This document shows, in pieces, positions 18,123 through 28,862 of a stretch of 64,000 nt of DNA. The stretch is from the NCBI RefSeq assembly GCF_900095695.1, contig NZ_FMIQ01000072.1, positions 1 through 64,000 on the forward strand, written 5' to 3'. The notes beneath the pieces were generated by a model. The model saw only the letters and a list, made by a program, of their open reading frames with translations, was not told the origin of the DNA and did no database searches. A program made the position numbers and the translations under genes. This DNA comes from Hafnia alvei. GTDB taxonomy: Bacteria; Pseudomonadota; Gammaproteobacteria; Enterobacterales; Enterobacteriaceae. Position 1 is the first letter of the stretch; each line of letters opens with the position of its first letter.

Positions 18123-19988
18123 ATGAGACGATTTCAGACGACCATAGTTATTTTGTTGGTTGTGTTAGCTGTTGGTATGACGGCGCTGGTATTGCTGGTA
18201 AATCCCAATGACTTTCGTAGCTATATGGCGAAAGAAGTGCAGCAGCGTACAGGCTATGATCTGCAGCTAGATGGCTCTCTGCGTTGGCATGTTTGGCCCC
18301 GCCTTAGCATTTTATCTGGGCGCATGTCGTTGACTGCCCCAGGCGCGGCACAACCCGTTGTTAGTGCGGAAAACATGCGGTTAGACGTCGCGTTGTGGCC
18401 ACTCTTGTCTCATCAGCTTGACGTTAAGCAGGTGATGTTAAAGGGCGCGGTGATTCGCTTAACGCCAGATAGCGATGCGCAGAAGCCTGATAATTCACCG
18501 ATTGCTCCATCGGGCTCACGCGAACCGTCTAAAGACGTTGCGTGGAAGTTGAATATCAAAAAAGTTCAGGTCAAAGACAGCCTGTTAATTTGGCAGCAAG
18601 ATAAAGATGACCAAATTAATATGCGCGACATTAATTTGTCGATCGATCAAGACAGTGAACGTCAGGCCTATATTGAGTTTTCGAGTAGGATAAATCGTAA
18701 CCAACGCGATCTTAGCTTTAAACTGGCCGCAAATGTGGATTTGAGTAGCTATCCACAGCGCTATAGCGCCGTTGTTTCCAGTTTTGACTATCACTTGGCA
18801 GGTGTGGGATTGCCTGCGGACGGGATTGCAGGGCAGGGGAGTGCAACGGTCAGTTATCAGTCACAACCGCAGCTGTTAGACATCTCGAATTTGCAGATAA
18901 CCGCTAACCAGAGTCAGCTTCAGGGGCGGGTCCAAGGTTCAATGCAGGCCGATGGCGAGTCTACGTACCAAGTTGATTTAAAATCCGCGGCGCTCAACCT
19001 AGATAATTTATTGGGCTGGCAACCGCCGGGTGATTCAGACGCAGGCAGTGCCAATACATCACAACAGAGTGGCCCTCGCTCGCCTGTTACCTCTAATTCT
19101 CAATCTGTCTCTCAGCCAGGCGAAATGGCATTTTTGCGTGATTTTAATGCTGACGTAAAAATTCAGGCCAAACAAATTATCTACCATGGGTTGACGATTG
19201 CTGATTTTTCTCTGCAGGTGCAAAACCAGCAGGGGACGGCGACGTTGCAGGATCTCAGCGGTAAGCTTGGGCATGGAACGTTTAAGACGCAAGGGGCAAT
19301 TTCTGTCGTTGATAATAATCAACCTGCGCAAATCACGCTGACGCCGCAGATAGAAAACATTGCGATGGGGCCGGTTTTACATGCATTTGGACAGCCAGAA
19401 ACGTTTGTAGGCGACCTCACTTTAACCGGAAAATTTAGTGGCTCTGGCATAACCTTAGCCGACATCATGCAGCGTTGGGATGGTCACGCACATATATCGA
19501 TGGCTAACGCACGTCTTAACGGCATGAATATTCAGCAGTTAATACAGCAAGCTGTGGTCCGTAGCCACTCAGAGGTTACCGCTGCAGATAGCTATACGGA
19601 TTACACTAAAATTCAGGAACTCAAAGCGGACACGGTACTGCGACAGGGTAATTTACGCATTACTCAGTTCTTTGGTCGCTCTGAAATCTTAACGGCGGGT
19701 GGTTCTGGGCTGATAAACCTGAATAAACAACGTTGTGATATGAGCCTAAATGTCCGCGTTCTTGATGGGTGGAAGGGCAAAAGCAACGTGGTTAAAACAC
19801 TGCAAAAAGCGGTGATCCCATTACGGATTTATGGCCCTTGGCAAGAGCTAAGTTACTCGCTGGATGTGGATAAAGTCTTGCGTAGTGAGCTTGAGCAAAA
19901 AGCCAAAGATGCATTGAATAATTGGCTTGGAAAGCATCAAGATTCAAAAGATAAGAAAGACTTAGAGCGATTGTTGAAGAAGCTTTAA
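18123..19988 (+). CDS. asmA: AsmA, envelope lipid-transport family protein
   Basis: A 621-residue AsmA-like protein (E. coli 617 aa) with one N-terminal membrane anchor (residues 7-28) and a large β-rich periplasmic part that ends in a conserved C-terminal domain (ARLNGMNIQQLIQQA, MSLNVRVLDGWKGKSNVV). AsmA-like proteins are thought to form β-groove bridges that move phospholipid between membranes. The linker around residues 300-335 is Ser/Gln-rich and low-complexity. The dcd-asmA order is the same as in E. coli. A terminator follows. Confidence 0.94.
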   Translation: MRRFQTTIVILLVVLAVGMTALVLLVNPNDFRSYMAKEVQQRTGYDLQLDGSLRWHVWPRLSILSGRMSLTAPGAAQPVVSAENMRLDVALWPLLSHQLDVKQVMLKGAVIRLTPDSDAQKPDNSPIAPSGSREPSKDVAWKLNIKKVQVKDSLLIWQQDKDDQINMRDINLSIDQDSERQAYIEFSSRINRNQRDLSFKLAANVDLSSYPQRYSAVVSSFDYHLAGVGLPADGIAGQGSATVSYQSQPQLLDISNLQITANQSQLQGRVQGSMQADGESTYQVDLKSAALNLDNLLGWQPPGDSDAGSANTSQQSGPRSPVTSNSQSVSQPGEMAFLRDFNADVKIQAKQIIYHGLTIADFSLQVQNQQGTATLQDLSGKLGHGTFKTQGAISVVDNNQPAQITLTPQIENIAMGPVLHAFGQPETFVGDLTLTGKFSGSGITLADIMQRWDGHAHISMANARLNGMNIQQLIQQAVVRSHSEVTAADSYTDYTKIQELKADTVLRQGNLRITQFFGRSEILTAGGSGLINLNKQRCDMSLNVRVLDGWKGKSNVVKTLQKAVIPLRIYGPWQELSYSLDVDKVLRSELEQKAKDALNNWLGKHQDSKDKKDLERLLKKL

Positions 19989-20013
19989 GTACTTAAGGTT
20001 TAGTTTCACATCG

Positions 20014-20040
20014 AGCCGCAGCAAGTTTGCTGCGGCTTTT
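20014..20040 (+). terminator. asmA terminator
   Basis: Stem AGCCGCAGCAA with TTGCTGCGGCT, then TTT. Confidence 0.85.
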
Positions 20041-20310
20041 CTATTTCTAATCCTTTTCTATTTCTAAAAAAAGTTGAAATGCAATTGGGATTTCCTGAAC
20101 CAAGCGGCCAATCACAAACTTGTCATGGCAAAAACAAACACGGGAAATCGTTGACCAAAGTCAGTAAAATCGTCTGCTTTTTTCGGCAGAGTTCGATGGT
20201 TTAATCGGCTAACTGGCGCAGTAGCGCTAGTTTAGTTTATTTTTTCGCCATTGAGGCTATTCAAGTTCCGTAGAGAACTTATTTAAAGCAATACCTATAG
20301 AGGCTTTCAT
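20041..20310. promoter_or_regulatory. dcuC upstream region
   Basis: No gene. This is the presumed dcuC promoter region. An imperfect FNR-like dyad, TTGAC-CAAA-GTCAG at 20151-20164, would fit anaerobic control, but two bases of the right half deviate, so the call is weak. No CRP site was convincing. Confidence 0.25.
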
Positions 20311-21669
20311 ATGATTGAGTTGTTAATTGGTGTCATTGTGGCGACGGGGGTTGGTCGATACATCATCAAGGGCTATTCGGCTACCGGGGTATTAATGGTT
20401 GGTGGGATCCTACTGCTGATTATTAGTGCGTTGATGGGGCATCAGATATTACCGGCGAGCGCCAAGCCGACAGGACTGAGCGCAACCGATATTGTTGAAT
20501 ATATTAAAGTCTTGCTTATGAGCCGCGGTGGCGATTTAGGCATGATGATTATGATGCTGTGTGGATTTGCTGCCTACATGACCCATATCGGGGCAAATGA
20601 TATGGTGGTGAAATTAGCATCTCGTCCTCTGCAGTACATCAATTCTCCCTATTTATTGATGATCGCGGCATATTTCGTTGCTTGTCTGATGTCACTGGCT
20701 GTTTCCTCGGCTACGGGGCTAGGCGTTTTACTGATGGCAACACTGTTCCCTGTGATGGTGAACGTTGGGATTAGTCGAGGTGCAGCGGCTGCTATTTGTG
20801 CATCGCCGGCTGCGATTATCCTTGCGCCAACGTCGGGAGACGTTGTGCTGGCTGCCAAAGCATCTGAAATGCCGTTGATCGATTTTGCTTTCAAAACTAC
20901 GCTTCCAATTTCTATTGCCGCCATCATTTGCATGGCTATCGCACATTTCTTTTGGCAGCGTTATTTAGATAAAAAAGAAAACGTCTCTCATGAAATGCTG
21001 GACGTGAGTGAAATCAAAACTAACGCACCTAGCTTCTACGCCTTGCTCCCGTTTACGCCTATTCTGGGGGTTTTAATTTTCGACGGTAAATGGGGTCCAG
21101 AGCTGCACATTATTACCGTGCTTGTGATTTGTATGCTTGGTGCCGCAATCATTGAATTCCTGCGTGGCTTTGATGCGCAGAAAGTTTTTGTAGGCCTGGA
21201 AGTTGCCTATCGAGGTATGGCGGACGCTTTTGCTAGCGTGGTGATGCTGTTAGTCGCTGCGGGCGTTTTCGCGCAAGGGTTAAGCACCGTGGGCTTTATC
21301 AGCAGCCTGATAGATTTAGCACAGTCGTTTGGCACCGGTGGAATTATCATGATGCTAGTGCTGGTGGTGATCACGATGCTGGCCGCTATGACCACGGGGT
21401 CTGGCAATGCGCCTTTCTATGCGTTCGTGGAGTTGATCCCAAAACTTTCAGCACAGATGGGTGTTAACCCTGCTTATTTAACCATCCCTATGCTACAGGC
21501 CTCTAACCTTGGCCGTACTTTGTCACCTGTTTCTGGCGTAGTCGTTGCCGTGGCAGGGATGGCGAAGATCTCCCCGTTTGAGGTGGTGAAGCGTACTTCT
21601 GTTCCTGTACTGGTTGGTCTGATCGTAGTTATCGTTGCAACTGAAATTCTAGTTCCTATTCATTTGTAA
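20311..21669 (+). CDS. dcuC: Anaerobic C4-dicarboxylate transporter DcuC
   Basis: A 452-residue inner membrane carrier with about 12 helices, exporting succinate during fermentation in E. coli. Identity to E. coli DcuC (461 aa) is very high: GYSATGVL, SRGGDLGMMIMMLCGFAAYM, SSATGLGVLLMATLFPVMVN, TTGSGNAPFYAF and NLGRTLSPVSGVVVAVAG. The family's C-terminal tail is about 8 residues shorter here. It lies between asmA and yegH, whereas in E. coli it is elsewhere, so this is a lineage-specific placement. Confidence 0.95.
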   Translation: MIELLIGVIVATGVGRYIIKGYSATGVLMVGGILLLIISALMGHQILPASAKPTGLSATDIVEYIKVLLMSRGGDLGMMIMMLCGFAAYMTHIGANDMVVKLASRPLQYINSPYLLMIAAYFVACLMSLAVSSATGLGVLLMATLFPVMVNVGISRGAAAAICASPAAIILAPTSGDVVLAAKASEMPLIDFAFKTTLPISIAAIICMAIAHFFWQRYLDKKENVSHEMLDVSEIKTNAPSFYALLPFTPILGVLIFDGKWGPELHIITVLVICMLGAAIIEFLRGFDAQKVFVGLEVAYRGMADAFASVVMLLVAAGVFAQGLSTVGFISSLIDLAQSFGTGGIIMMLVLVVITMLAAMTTGSGNAPFYAFVELIPKLSAQMGVNPAYLTIPMLQASNLGRTLSPVSGVVVAVAGMAKISPFEVVKRTSVPVLVGLIVVIVATEILVPIHL

Positions 21670-21695
21670 TAATGGCTAGGTATCACGGATAAACA

Positions 21696-21719
21696 AAAGC
21701 GGGCAAAGCCCGCTTTTTT
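21696..21719. terminator. Bidirectional terminator dcuC/yegH
   Basis: AAGCGGGC with GCCCGCTT, A-rich before and T-run after, between convergent dcuC and yegH. Confidence 0.9.
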
Positions 21720-21747
21720 AATCGATAAATATTATCTGAAAGGCGAT

Positions 21748-23331
21748 TTAGACTTCATAATCATCGTCAGGCACCACAAGCGGCGTGATTTTAATTTTCA
21801 GGATTCTGTGGCTGTTAATCTCTAACGGCTCGAACATATAGTCACCAATTCTAATTTGCTCACCCACGTGTGGAATGCGTTGTAAGTACTCCATCAATAA
21901 ACCCGCTAACGTATGGTATTCGCGTTTCTCATCGATTGGCAAAGGCATATAAAGCACCAAGTCTTCCAGCGGCATGTAGCCGTTGGCGATCCACGTGCCA
22001 TCTTCGTTTTGCCGAATATCATGGCGCGGGTCGATATCTTCACCGGCAACGGGGAGGTTACCGGCAATGGTTTCCATGACGTCAGTAAGCGTCACCACGC
22101 CTTCAACGGAGCCGAACTCATCAACCACAAAGGCGAAATGAGTCTGTGCCTGTCGGAACTGCTCCAGAGCCATCAACAGCGACACGCCTTCAGGAAAAAT
22201 TAGGGGTTGTTTAACCAACGCACGAAGATCGAGTTTCTCGCCTTGCAACTGCTGCCTCAGTAGGTCGATAACATGTATAACGCCCAGCGGTTCGTCGGCG
22301 GCATTATCATCTGTTACTACAATACGCGTATGCAGGTTTTTCTGTAATAACTCATCCAGCTTACTTTGCGGATCGCTTAGGTCCAGCTGCTCCACGTCGT
22401 GGCGGGATGTCATAATGCTGCTCACAGTACGCTGCGCCATGCCTAATACGCGCTCGATCATCATGCGTTCTTGCGGAATAAACAGGTCGGCTTCACCGCG
22501 ATTATCGGCAATCAGGCTGGATGTATTGGCATCAAGCTGCGCCTCTTCATGTTTCCCACTTAGCAAGCGCAAAACGGCTTCAGCAGTCCGCTCACGAAGC
22601 GGGCGCGATGAAGAGAGGAAACGTCGCCGGTTATACTGAGAAAGCTGATTCAAGACTTCTATAATCACTGAAAAACCGATAGCGGCGTAGAGATAACCTT
22701 TCGGAATCAGATAGCCAAAGCCTTCAGCGACCAAGCTGAAGCCAATCATCAGCAGGAAGCTCAAACATAAAATAATGATGGTGGGGTGGGCGTTAACAAA
22801 ATTTGTCAGCGGTTTGCTGGCAAGCAGCATCAGGCTGATGGCAATACATACGGCTGCCATCATAACGGCAAGATGCTCAACCATACCCACTGCGGTGATA
22901 ACTGAATCCAGTGAGAACACCGCATCGAGCACAACGATTTGGATCACCACTGGCCAGAATTTGGCTCCTTTACGCTGGCTGTGGCTCTCATGATCTTTGC
23001 CCTCCAGCCGTTCGTTCAATTCAACGGTGGCTTTGAAGAGCAAGAATATCCCGCCGGTCAACATAATCAGGTCGCGTGCGCTGAAGCCGTGCCCGTTGAG
23101 AGTCAGGATTGGCTTGGTTAGCGTCGCCAGCCAAGAGATTGAGGCCAGTAGTACAAGGCGCATCACGAGCGCCAGCAATAGGCCAACTACACGCGCTTTG
23201 TCACGCTGCTGACGGGGGAGTTTCTCTGCCAAAATTGCAATAAAAACTAGGTTATCAATACCTAGCACAATCTCAAGCACGACCAGTGTTGCTAGCCCTG
23301 CCCAAATAGTCGGATCGGCGATCCATTCCAT
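21748..23331 (-). CDS. yegH: YegH: TerC-family membrane protein with CBS and CorC domains
   Basis: A 527-residue protein. N-terminal TerC domain of about seven helices ([37 protein letters not shown] with conserved membrane aspartates), then a pair of CBS domains (about 305-430) and a C-terminal CorC/HlyC transporter-associated domain (about 440-520). Same length as E. coli YegH. TerC relatives export metals such as manganese; the YegH substrate is unproven. In E. coli yegH also borders the polysaccharide gene region. It reads away from the O-antigen locus. Confidence 0.93.
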   Translation of the reverse strand: MEWIADPTIWAGLATLVVLEIVLGIDNLVFIAILAEKLPRQQRDKARVVGLLLALVMRLVLLASISWLATLTKPILTLNGHGFSARDLIMLTGGIFLLFKATVELNERLEGKDHESHSQRKGAKFWPVVIQIVVLDAVFSLDSVITAVGMVEHLAVMMAAVCIAISLMLLASKPLTNFVNAHPTIIILCLSFLLMIGFSLVAEGFGYLIPKGYLYAAIGFSVIIEVLNQLSQYNRRRFLSSSRPLRERTAEAVLRLLSGKHEEAQLDANTSSLIADNRGEADLFIPQERMMIERVLGMAQRTVSSIMTSRHDVEQLDLSDPQSKLDELLQKNLHTRIVVTDDNAADEPLGVIHVIDLLRQQLQGEKLDLRALVKQPLIFPEGVSLLMALEQFRQAQTHFAFVVDEFGSVEGVVTLTDVMETIAGNLPVAGEDIDPRHDIRQNEDGTWIANGYMPLEDLVLYMPLPIDEKREYHTLAGLLMEYLQRIPHVGEQIRIGDYMFEPLEINSHRILKIKITPLVVPDDDYEV

Positions 23332-23690
23332 ACGCTTCGTTATACCTTTAGAGTTGTTACAGTTATTCTTAGGGAATGATCGGTGGTTGGCGCGATAAAT
23401 TCAAGTATAAGCATAAGAAGGGCTTGCGATAACTATGGATATTCAGCAAAAGGTTCAATTTGTATGTCAATTTGCGCATTTCTAAAACAGCTAAACTTTT
23501 TGTGCGTATTTATCCTTGTATCAGACCGTCAGAAGTATGAGAATTAGCCCGCATCGAAAAATGTAAGAAATAGTGATAGAGGGAAAGTTCCTAAAAAGGG
23601 GCTGGATTAAGAATTATCTGAGGTGGGGGCATCCGACAGGAGTGTACTCTGCGTGCAGTCTCATAGGACCCACATCGCCGCGAGTTTGAA
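23332..23690. other. yegH / O-antigen divergent intergenic region, proximal part
   Basis: No gene is visible. This should hold the yegH promoter and the O-antigen operon promoter upstream of the JUMPstart element at 23691. No defined operator was recognised. Confidence 0.4.
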
Positions 23691-23729
23691 CAGTGCATTG
23701 GTAGCTGACGAGCCAAGGGCGGTAGCGTG
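23691..23729 (+). promoter_or_regulatory. JUMPstart element with ops (RfaH recruitment site)
   Basis: A 39-bp JUMPstart sequence beginning CAGTGCATTGGTAGCTG and ending with a perfect ops element GGCGGTAGCGTG at 23718-23729. RNA polymerase pauses at ops and loads RfaH, which suppresses termination through long polysaccharide operons. It marks the 5' leader of the O-antigen operon 242 bp upstream of rmlA. Confidence 0.95.
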
Positions 23730-23970
23730 CTTGCTATAACTATCTATATAATGCAGTTCATCATTAGTACAAATCTAAATTCTACATACAGTGCACCGTC
23801 TTATTGCTGGACTCTCCTATAGCGGCGGATAGCTTTATAGGGATAATAATTTTGAAGTTCTTCTTAGATATCACATAAATTCCAAATGGCAGTGAAAGCT
23901 CTATTTAGCAACTTAATTCATCCAATTAATCATTTAGCTTCCTCATCGGGGACATAGCAGGACTTAAGAT
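23730..23970. other. O-antigen leader between ops and rmlA
   Basis: About 240 bp of AT-rich leader with no gene. In many enterobacterial clusters galF or rmlB would lie here; neither is present. Confidence 0.5.
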
Positions 23971-24849
23971 ATGAAAGGTATTATTTTAGCTGGTGGCTCA
24001 GGTACTCGCCTTTATCCAATTACAATGGGCGTATCAAAGCAATTATTGCCAATTTACGATAAACCCATGATCTATTACCCGCTATCAGTACTCATGCTGG
24101 CTGGAATACAAGATATCTTAGTGATCACTACTCCAGAAGATAAAGCGAGTTTTGAACGTTTGCTGGGTGATGGAAGCCAATTAGGCGTGAAGCTAACCTA
24201 TGCAGTCCAAGCTAGTCCAGATGGATTAGCGCAAGCGTTTATTATAGGTGAAAGTTTTATAGGAACAGATTCTGTTTGCTTAGTATTAGGCGACAATATT
24301 TTCTTTGGCCAAGGATTTAGTCCTAGGCTTCGAGCAATTGCACAGAAAACTGAAGGTGCTACGGTCTTTGGGTATCAGGTTATGGATCCCGAACGATTTG
24401 GCGTAGTGGAGTTTGATGACAATTATAAAGTCCTATCTATAGAAGAAAAACCAGAAAATCCAAAATCAAACTGGGCAATTACCGGGCTATATTTTTATGA
24501 TAACAAAGTCGTTGAATATGCTAAAAAGGTAAAACCTTCTATGCGAGGTGAGTTAGAGATAACATCTCTTAATGAAATGTACCTCAATGACAATAATTTA
24601 AGTGTTGAACTTCTGGGTCGAGGTTTTGCATGGCTGGATACAGGTACTCATGACAGCTTAATTGAAGCAGGAAGCTTCGTCGAAACAGTTCAAAAAAGAC
24701 AAGGTATGATGGTTGCTTGCCCAGAAGAAATTGCTTGGCGTAATGGGTGGTTGAGCAATGAAGAAATAGGTGCGATAGCTAAGACGTTACAAAAAAATGA
24801 GTATGGCATATATTTATCAAGGCTATTAAAAAATACAAATAATTTTTAG
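23971..24849 (+). CDS. rmlA: Glucose-1-phosphate thymidylyltransferase
   Basis: A 292-residue nucleotidyltransferase making dTDP-glucose from dTTP and glucose-1-phosphate. [11 protein letters not shown] at the N-terminus, [27 protein letters not shown] and [20 protein letters not shown] are hallmark RmlA segments. First gene after the ops element. It supplies the dTDP-sugar path with fdtA, the formyltransferase and fdtB. The next enzyme expected, RmlB, is absent from the cluster; RffG of enterobacterial common antigen synthesis could supply it. Confidence 0.95.
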   Translation: MKGIILAGGSGTRLYPITMGVSKQLLPIYDKPMIYYPLSVLMLAGIQDILVITTPEDKASFERLLGDGSQLGVKLTYAVQASPDGLAQAFIIGESFIGTDSVCLVLGDNIFFGQGFSPRLRAIAQKTEGATVFGYQVMDPERFGVVEFDDNYKVLSIEEKPENPKSNWAITGLYFYDNKVVEYAKKVKPSMRGELEITSLNEMYLNDNNLSVELLGRGFAWLDTGTHDSLIEAGSFVETVQKRQGMMVACPEEIAWRNGWLSNEEIGAIAKTLQKNEYGIYLSRLLKNTNNF

Positions 24850-24874
24850 TTTTGACTTATTTGAGGCTGGTAGA

Positions 24875-25273
24875 ATGGATATAAAATTAATTCAATTACA
24901 AAAACACGGTGATGAAAGAGGGAAGTTAGTTGCACTAGAGGAAACAAAAAACATCCCATTCCCGATTAAGCGCGTATATTATATGTTTGAGACTTGTGAT
25001 GAGGTGAGGCGGGGGTTTCATGCTCATTATAAATTGCGTCAATTAGCTATTCCAGTACGTGGCTCTTGTCGAATAATATTAGATGATGGAATCGAAAAAA
25101 TCGAGGTATACCTCGATAATCCAGCTCAAGGATTATCTATTGATCCAATGATTTGGCATGAAATGTATGATTTTTCCAGCGACTGTGTTTTGATGGTTCT
25201 TGCAGATGATTTTTACAATGAATCTGACTATATCAGAGACTATGAGGCATTTATTTCTGAGGCAGCTAAGTGA
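24875..25273 (+). CDS. fdtA: dTDP-4-oxo-6-deoxyglucose 3,4-ketoisomerase, FdtA type
   Basis: A 132-residue cupin (WxcM-like) that isomerises dTDP-4-keto-6-deoxyglucose to the 3-keto sugar. Cupin landmarks GFHAHYKLRQL (H49, H51) and PMIWHEMYDFSSD are clear. FdtA (galacto product) and QdtA (gluco product) are reported to differ at two active-site positions, Arg/His in FdtA versus Tyr/Arg in QdtA. Here R15 (in DERG) and H95 (in IWHEMYDF) fit FdtA. The predicted end product is therefore a Fuc3N derivative. The residue rule is recalled from structural work and should be rechecked by alignment. Confidence 0.85.
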   Translation: MDIKLIQLQKHGDERGKLVALEETKNIPFPIKRVYYMFETCDEVRRGFHAHYKLRQLAIPVRGSCRIILDDGIEKIEVYLDNPAQGLSIDPMIWHEMYDFSSDCVLMVLADDFYNESDYIRDYEAFISEAAK

Positions 25274-26466
25274 ATATTGTAATTGCAGGTAAAAATAACA
25301 TAGCAGTAAATGTAACTGAGTGGATCTTAAATAACATCAAAGATGTCAATGTTTATGCTATTTTTAATAAAAATGATTCTGGCATCGATTATGGGCAACG
25401 TTCATTTAAAAAATTTTGCTATGAGAAAAAAATACAAGAAATTAGCTTAAATGAAAGTTATCAAATTGAAAACTCAATTTTTTTATCTCTTGAGTTTGAC
25501 CGGATTGTAAAACCGACATTGTTTTCACATGAGAAAATCTTCAATATACACTTTTCAAGTTTACCAAAATATAAAGGAATGTTCACATCTGCATGGCCAA
25601 TACTCAATAATGAAAGCCACAGCGGTGTTACATTGCATAAAATAGATAGCGGTATTGATACTGGGCCGATTATAGCTCAGAAAAATTTCGAATTAGATTG
25701 TGACGAAACTGCGAAAAGTTTATATCTCAAATATATAAAATTTGGTACAGAATTGGTTATTGCCAATATCGAGGGGTTGCTCGACGATAGTTATACTTGC
25801 AGTCCACAGTCACCTGAAAATTCGAGCTATTACTCCAGAGCTTCTATAAATTATGAAAGTATTAATATTGATTTAAATAAAACTGCATTTGAGGTCATAA
25901 AACAAATCAATGCTTTTACATTTAGAGATTTTCAACTACCAGTCGTCCATGGGGTTTGCATTTATGGCGGAAGTATTTTAAAACAAAAATCGACTGCGAG
26001 GCCTGGGGTAGTAATTGAACGTGAAGAGCAAAAAATAAAGATTGCTACAATAGATTATGATGTTGAATTATATAAAGATAATTTGGATGATATTCTTGAG
26101 GTATGCAAGTTTGGTACTATAGAAGAATTGAAAAAAATAAGCTTTACAGATCGAATTTTGTTTGAAAAAAACCAAAAGGGTTGGAGCCCTATAATCGTCG
26201 CTGCCTATAATGGAAATGTTGATTTAGTAAAGTGGCTTGTTGGAGCAGGGGCAGATATAAATGATCGTAACAACAATGGTACAACGGTTATTATGTATTA
26301 CAAAGAATACATGTCGCGTTCAAGAGATTTCTCAAGATTAGAGGAACTTATAAACCTAGGTGCTGATTTGTCATTGTCAGATCACGCAGGAAAAACTGTG
26401 TTTGACTATATAAATAATAGCTCAGATTCTTTATTAATAAATGTTTTCGATGGATTTCGTAAATGA
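25270..26466 (+). CDS. Sugar N-formyltransferase with C-terminal ankyrin repeats
   Basis: A 398-residue enzyme. N-terminal formyltransferase fold (1-180) has the catalytic triad N92, H94 and D130 ([12 protein letters not shown] and [12 protein letters not shown]), using N10-formyl-tetrahydrofolate to formylate a dTDP-3-amino sugar. A small β domain follows (190-270). The C-terminus (about 275-395) contains ankyrin repeats ([50 protein letters not shown]). The architecture matches QdtF-type N-formyltransferases of Providencia, where the ankyrin part binds a second nucleotide sugar. With FdtA and FdtB it predicts dTDP-Fuc3NFo. It starts at GTG overlapping the fdtA stop by 4 nt and overlaps fdtB by 4 nt. 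Confidence 0.88.
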   Translation: MNIVIAGKNNIAVNVTEWILNNIKDVNVYAIFNKNDSGIDYGQRSFKKFCYEKKIQEISLNESYQIENSIFLSLEFDRIVKPTLFSHEKIFNIHFSSLPKYKGMFTSAWPILNNESHSGVTLHKIDSGIDTGPIIAQKNFELDCDETAKSLYLKYIKFGTELVIANIEGLLDDSYTCSPQSPENSSYYSRASINYESINIDLNKTAFEVIKQINAFTFRDFQLPVVHGVCIYGGSILKQKSTARPGVVIEREEQKIKIATIDYDVELYKDNLDDILEVCKFGTIEELKKISFTDRILFEKNQKGWSPIIVAAYNGNVDLVKWLVGAGADINDRNNNGTTVIMYYKEYMSRSRDFSRLEELINLGADLSLSDHAGKTVFDYINNSSDSLLINVFDGFRK

Positions 26467-27566
26467 TAAATTTTCTTAATTTAAAAATGATAAATGGCAA
26501 ATACGAAAATGAACTCGTTGATGCTTGCAAGCGTGTTATTACATCAGGCTGGTATATTCTAGGTGATGAAGTAAAAAACTTCGAAAAAAACTTCTCCTCG
26601 TACTGTGCAGTGGAACATACCATCGGCGTCGCGAATGGCCTTGATGCGTTAAGTCTAGTGCTACGTGCTTGGAAATTAATGGGAAAAATTGAAGCTGGTG
26701 ACGAAGTTATTGTGCCTGCTAATACTTATATCGCTTCAATTCTTGCAATTACTGCGAATGACCTCATCCCCGTACTTGTTGAGCCTAACAGTGAATCATT
26801 TAACTTGTGTCCTGAAAATGTTGAAAAGGCAATAAATTCTAGAACGAAAGTTTTGCTGCCTGTTCATCTGTATGGACAAATTAGCCCTATGAGTGAACTA
26901 AATCTAATTGCTAAGAAGCATAATCTTCTTGTGTTGGAGGACTGTGCGCAAGCTCATGGTGCATCAATTAATGGGCGGCGAGCCGGTTCTTGGGGGGATG
27001 CAGCCGCCTTTAGTTTCTATCCTGGGAAAAATTTAGGTGCGCTAGGCGATGCTGGTGCGATTACTACAAGTGATGAAAATCTTGAGAGAACGGTTAGAGC
27101 ACTAGCAAATTATGGGTCCCATAAAAAATATGAAAATCTTTACCAAGGAGTAAATAGTCGGCTTGATGAACTACAAGCAGCATTACTCGATGTGAAGCTA
27201 AAATATTTAGATGAAGATACAGAGATTCGCAGAAACATAGCAAAAAAATATTGTAATGAAATAAGAAATAAATTTATTAATCTCCCTAAATTTTCTGCGG
27301 ACGAAGAACATGTATGGCATCTATTTGTAATAAAAACAGAACATAGAACGGCGCTACAAAAATTTTTAGAAGATCGAAAAATTCAAACATTGGTGCATTA
27401 TCCAATTCCACCACATAAGCAAGTAGCATATTCAGAGTGGAATAACATTTCTCTACCAATTACTGAAAGAATCCATGAACAGGTTTTATCGATCCCGATG
27501 GATCCCACTATGACAGATGATATGGTTTCTACCGTAATTGATGCATTAAATGAGTTTAGACCATGA
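26463..27566 (+). CDS. fdtB: dTDP-3-oxo-6-deoxysugar aminotransferase (PLP)
   Basis: A 367-residue DegT/DnrJ/EryC1-family sugar aminotransferase. [15 protein letters not shown] binds the cofactor phosphate, D160 in [11 protein letters not shown] contacts the PLP nitrogen, and K189 in [13 protein letters not shown] is the Schiff-base lysine. It converts the FdtA product to dTDP-Fuc3N with glutamate as donor. Note the order: it lies after the formyltransferase that acts on its product. It overlaps both neighbours by 4 nt (ATGA), so the sugar enzymes and wzx are translationally coupled. Confidence 0.92.
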   Translation: MINFLNLKMINGKYENELVDACKRVITSGWYILGDEVKNFEKNFSSYCAVEHTIGVANGLDALSLVLRAWKLMGKIEAGDEVIVPANTYIASILAITANDLIPVLVEPNSESFNLCPENVEKAINSRTKVLLPVHLYGQISPMSELNLIAKKHNLLVLEDCAQAHGASINGRRAGSWGDAAAFSFYPGKNLGALGDAGAITTSDENLERTVRALANYGSHKKYENLYQGVNSRLDELQAALLDVKLKYLDEDTEIRRNIAKKYCNEIRNKFINLPKFSADEEHVWHLFVIKTEHRTALQKFLEDRKIQTLVHYPIPPHKQVAYSEWNNISLPITERIHEQVLSIPMDPTMTDDMVSTVIDALNEFRP

Positions 27567-28813
27567 AAGCATTGCTTTCAGTGACGTTTTTCACTGCGCT
27601 ATTAACTGCCTTACGGATGCTTGCCGGATTTGTAACCGCGAAGGTTGTTGCCATCTATGCCGGGCCTTCAGGGATTGCAATGGTTGGGCAGCTTCAGAAT
27701 TTAGTGAATGGTTTGGCTGGATTAATGAATTCCCCGGTGGGGAGTTCAGTTGTAAGATTTACAGCTGAAAATCACGAGGATGGCTATACTTCATGTGCAC
27801 CATGGTGGAGGGTTAGCCTCCGTGGTGTAATATGCCTATCTATTCTCATTATGCCTGTTATTGGGTATTTTTCTCGTGAGGTTTCAATTTGGCTCTTCGG
27901 CGATGCTGAATTCAGTTGGCTTGTAATGGTCACAGTTTTTACTTTACCATTTACAGCTATAGGCACTTTAGTTACTTCTGTCATAAATGGGCAGCAGAAA
28001 TATAAGCAATTTGTATGTTTAGGCATGTTGTCAGTGCTTATATCATCATCAGTTATGTTGTTTTTAGTAATATCAAAAGGATTAGTGGGGGCCCTCTTGG
28101 CTGCTGCTATTCAAAATGGCTTGATTGGGATTGCAATATTAGTATTTGCGCTGAGACAGCCGTGGTTCAAAATTAAATATTGGTTTGGTGCTGTAGACCG
28201 GCATCGAGTTAAAATAATTAGTGGATATATATTGATGGCAGTTGCCTCTGCTATTACCATGCCAATGGCAATGATATATATTAGGAAAATATTAGTCGCA
28301 TATGTCGGTTGGGAAGTTACTGGATATTGGCAATCAGTATGGAAAATATCTGAAGCATATCTTGCTATTGTGACTCTATCACTATCAACATATTACTTCC
28401 CACAATTATCAAAACTTCATACCTATGCTGAAATAAAAAAAGAAATCAATTCCACGGCCAAAGTTATTATGCCGATAGTGCTTTTTATGGCCGTAGGTAT
28501 CTACTTATTTAGAGATGTGGCAATATCATTGTTGTTTACTGAGAAGTTTAAAGCCGCTCGTGATTTATTTGCAATTCAACTTATTGGTGATGTAATAAAA
28601 ATATTCTCTTGGTTATATGCTTACCCTATGCTTTCTCGCGGGGCGGTAAAATGGTTTGTACCCTCAGAAATAATTTTTGCTGTAAGTTTAACATTATTGT
28701 GCTGGTTGTTTGTCAGAAATTATGGTGTTCAAGGTGCGAATATTGCGTATTGCGTAAACTATATACTATATCTTTTATTTGTTATATTTAATATTAAAAA
28801 GTTTGCTCGATGA
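27563..28813 (+). CDS. wzx: O-antigen flippase Wzx
   Basis: A 416-residue membrane protein with about 10-12 helices, of the polysaccharide-export MOP family and similar in pattern to WzxE ([32 protein letters not shown] near the N-terminus). It moves undecaprenyl-linked O-units across the inner membrane. Start overlaps the fdtB stop. The GC content drops and codon use becomes very AT-rich from about here to 35526, as usual in O-antigen genes. Confidence 0.87.
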   Translation: MKALLSVTFFTALLTALRMLAGFVTAKVVAIYAGPSGIAMVGQLQNLVNGLAGLMNSPVGSSVVRFTAENHEDGYTSCAPWWRVSLRGVICLSILIMPVIGYFSREVSIWLFGDAEFSWLVMVTVFTLPFTAIGTLVTSVINGQQKYKQFVCLGMLSVLISSSVMLFLVISKGLVGALLAAAIQNGLIGIAILVFALRQPWFKIKYWFGAVDRHRVKIISGYILMAVASAITMPMAMIYIRKILVAYVGWEVTGYWQSVWKISEAYLAIVTLSLSTYYFPQLSKLHTYAEIKKEINSTAKVIMPIVLFMAVGIYLFRDVAISLLFTEKFKAARDLFAIQLIGDVIKIFSWLYAYPMLSRGAVKWFVPSEIIFAVSLTLLCWLFVRNYGVQGANIAYCVNYILYLLFVIFNIKKFAR

Positions 28814-28862
28814 TTAATGTGATTTGAACATATTTAAATGCTCTATGTATTAGTAGGAAAAA

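Noticed and set aside
20151..20164. FNR site upstream of dcuC
   Set aside because: Left half is close to consensus but the right half deviates at two conserved positions; mentioned only as weak.
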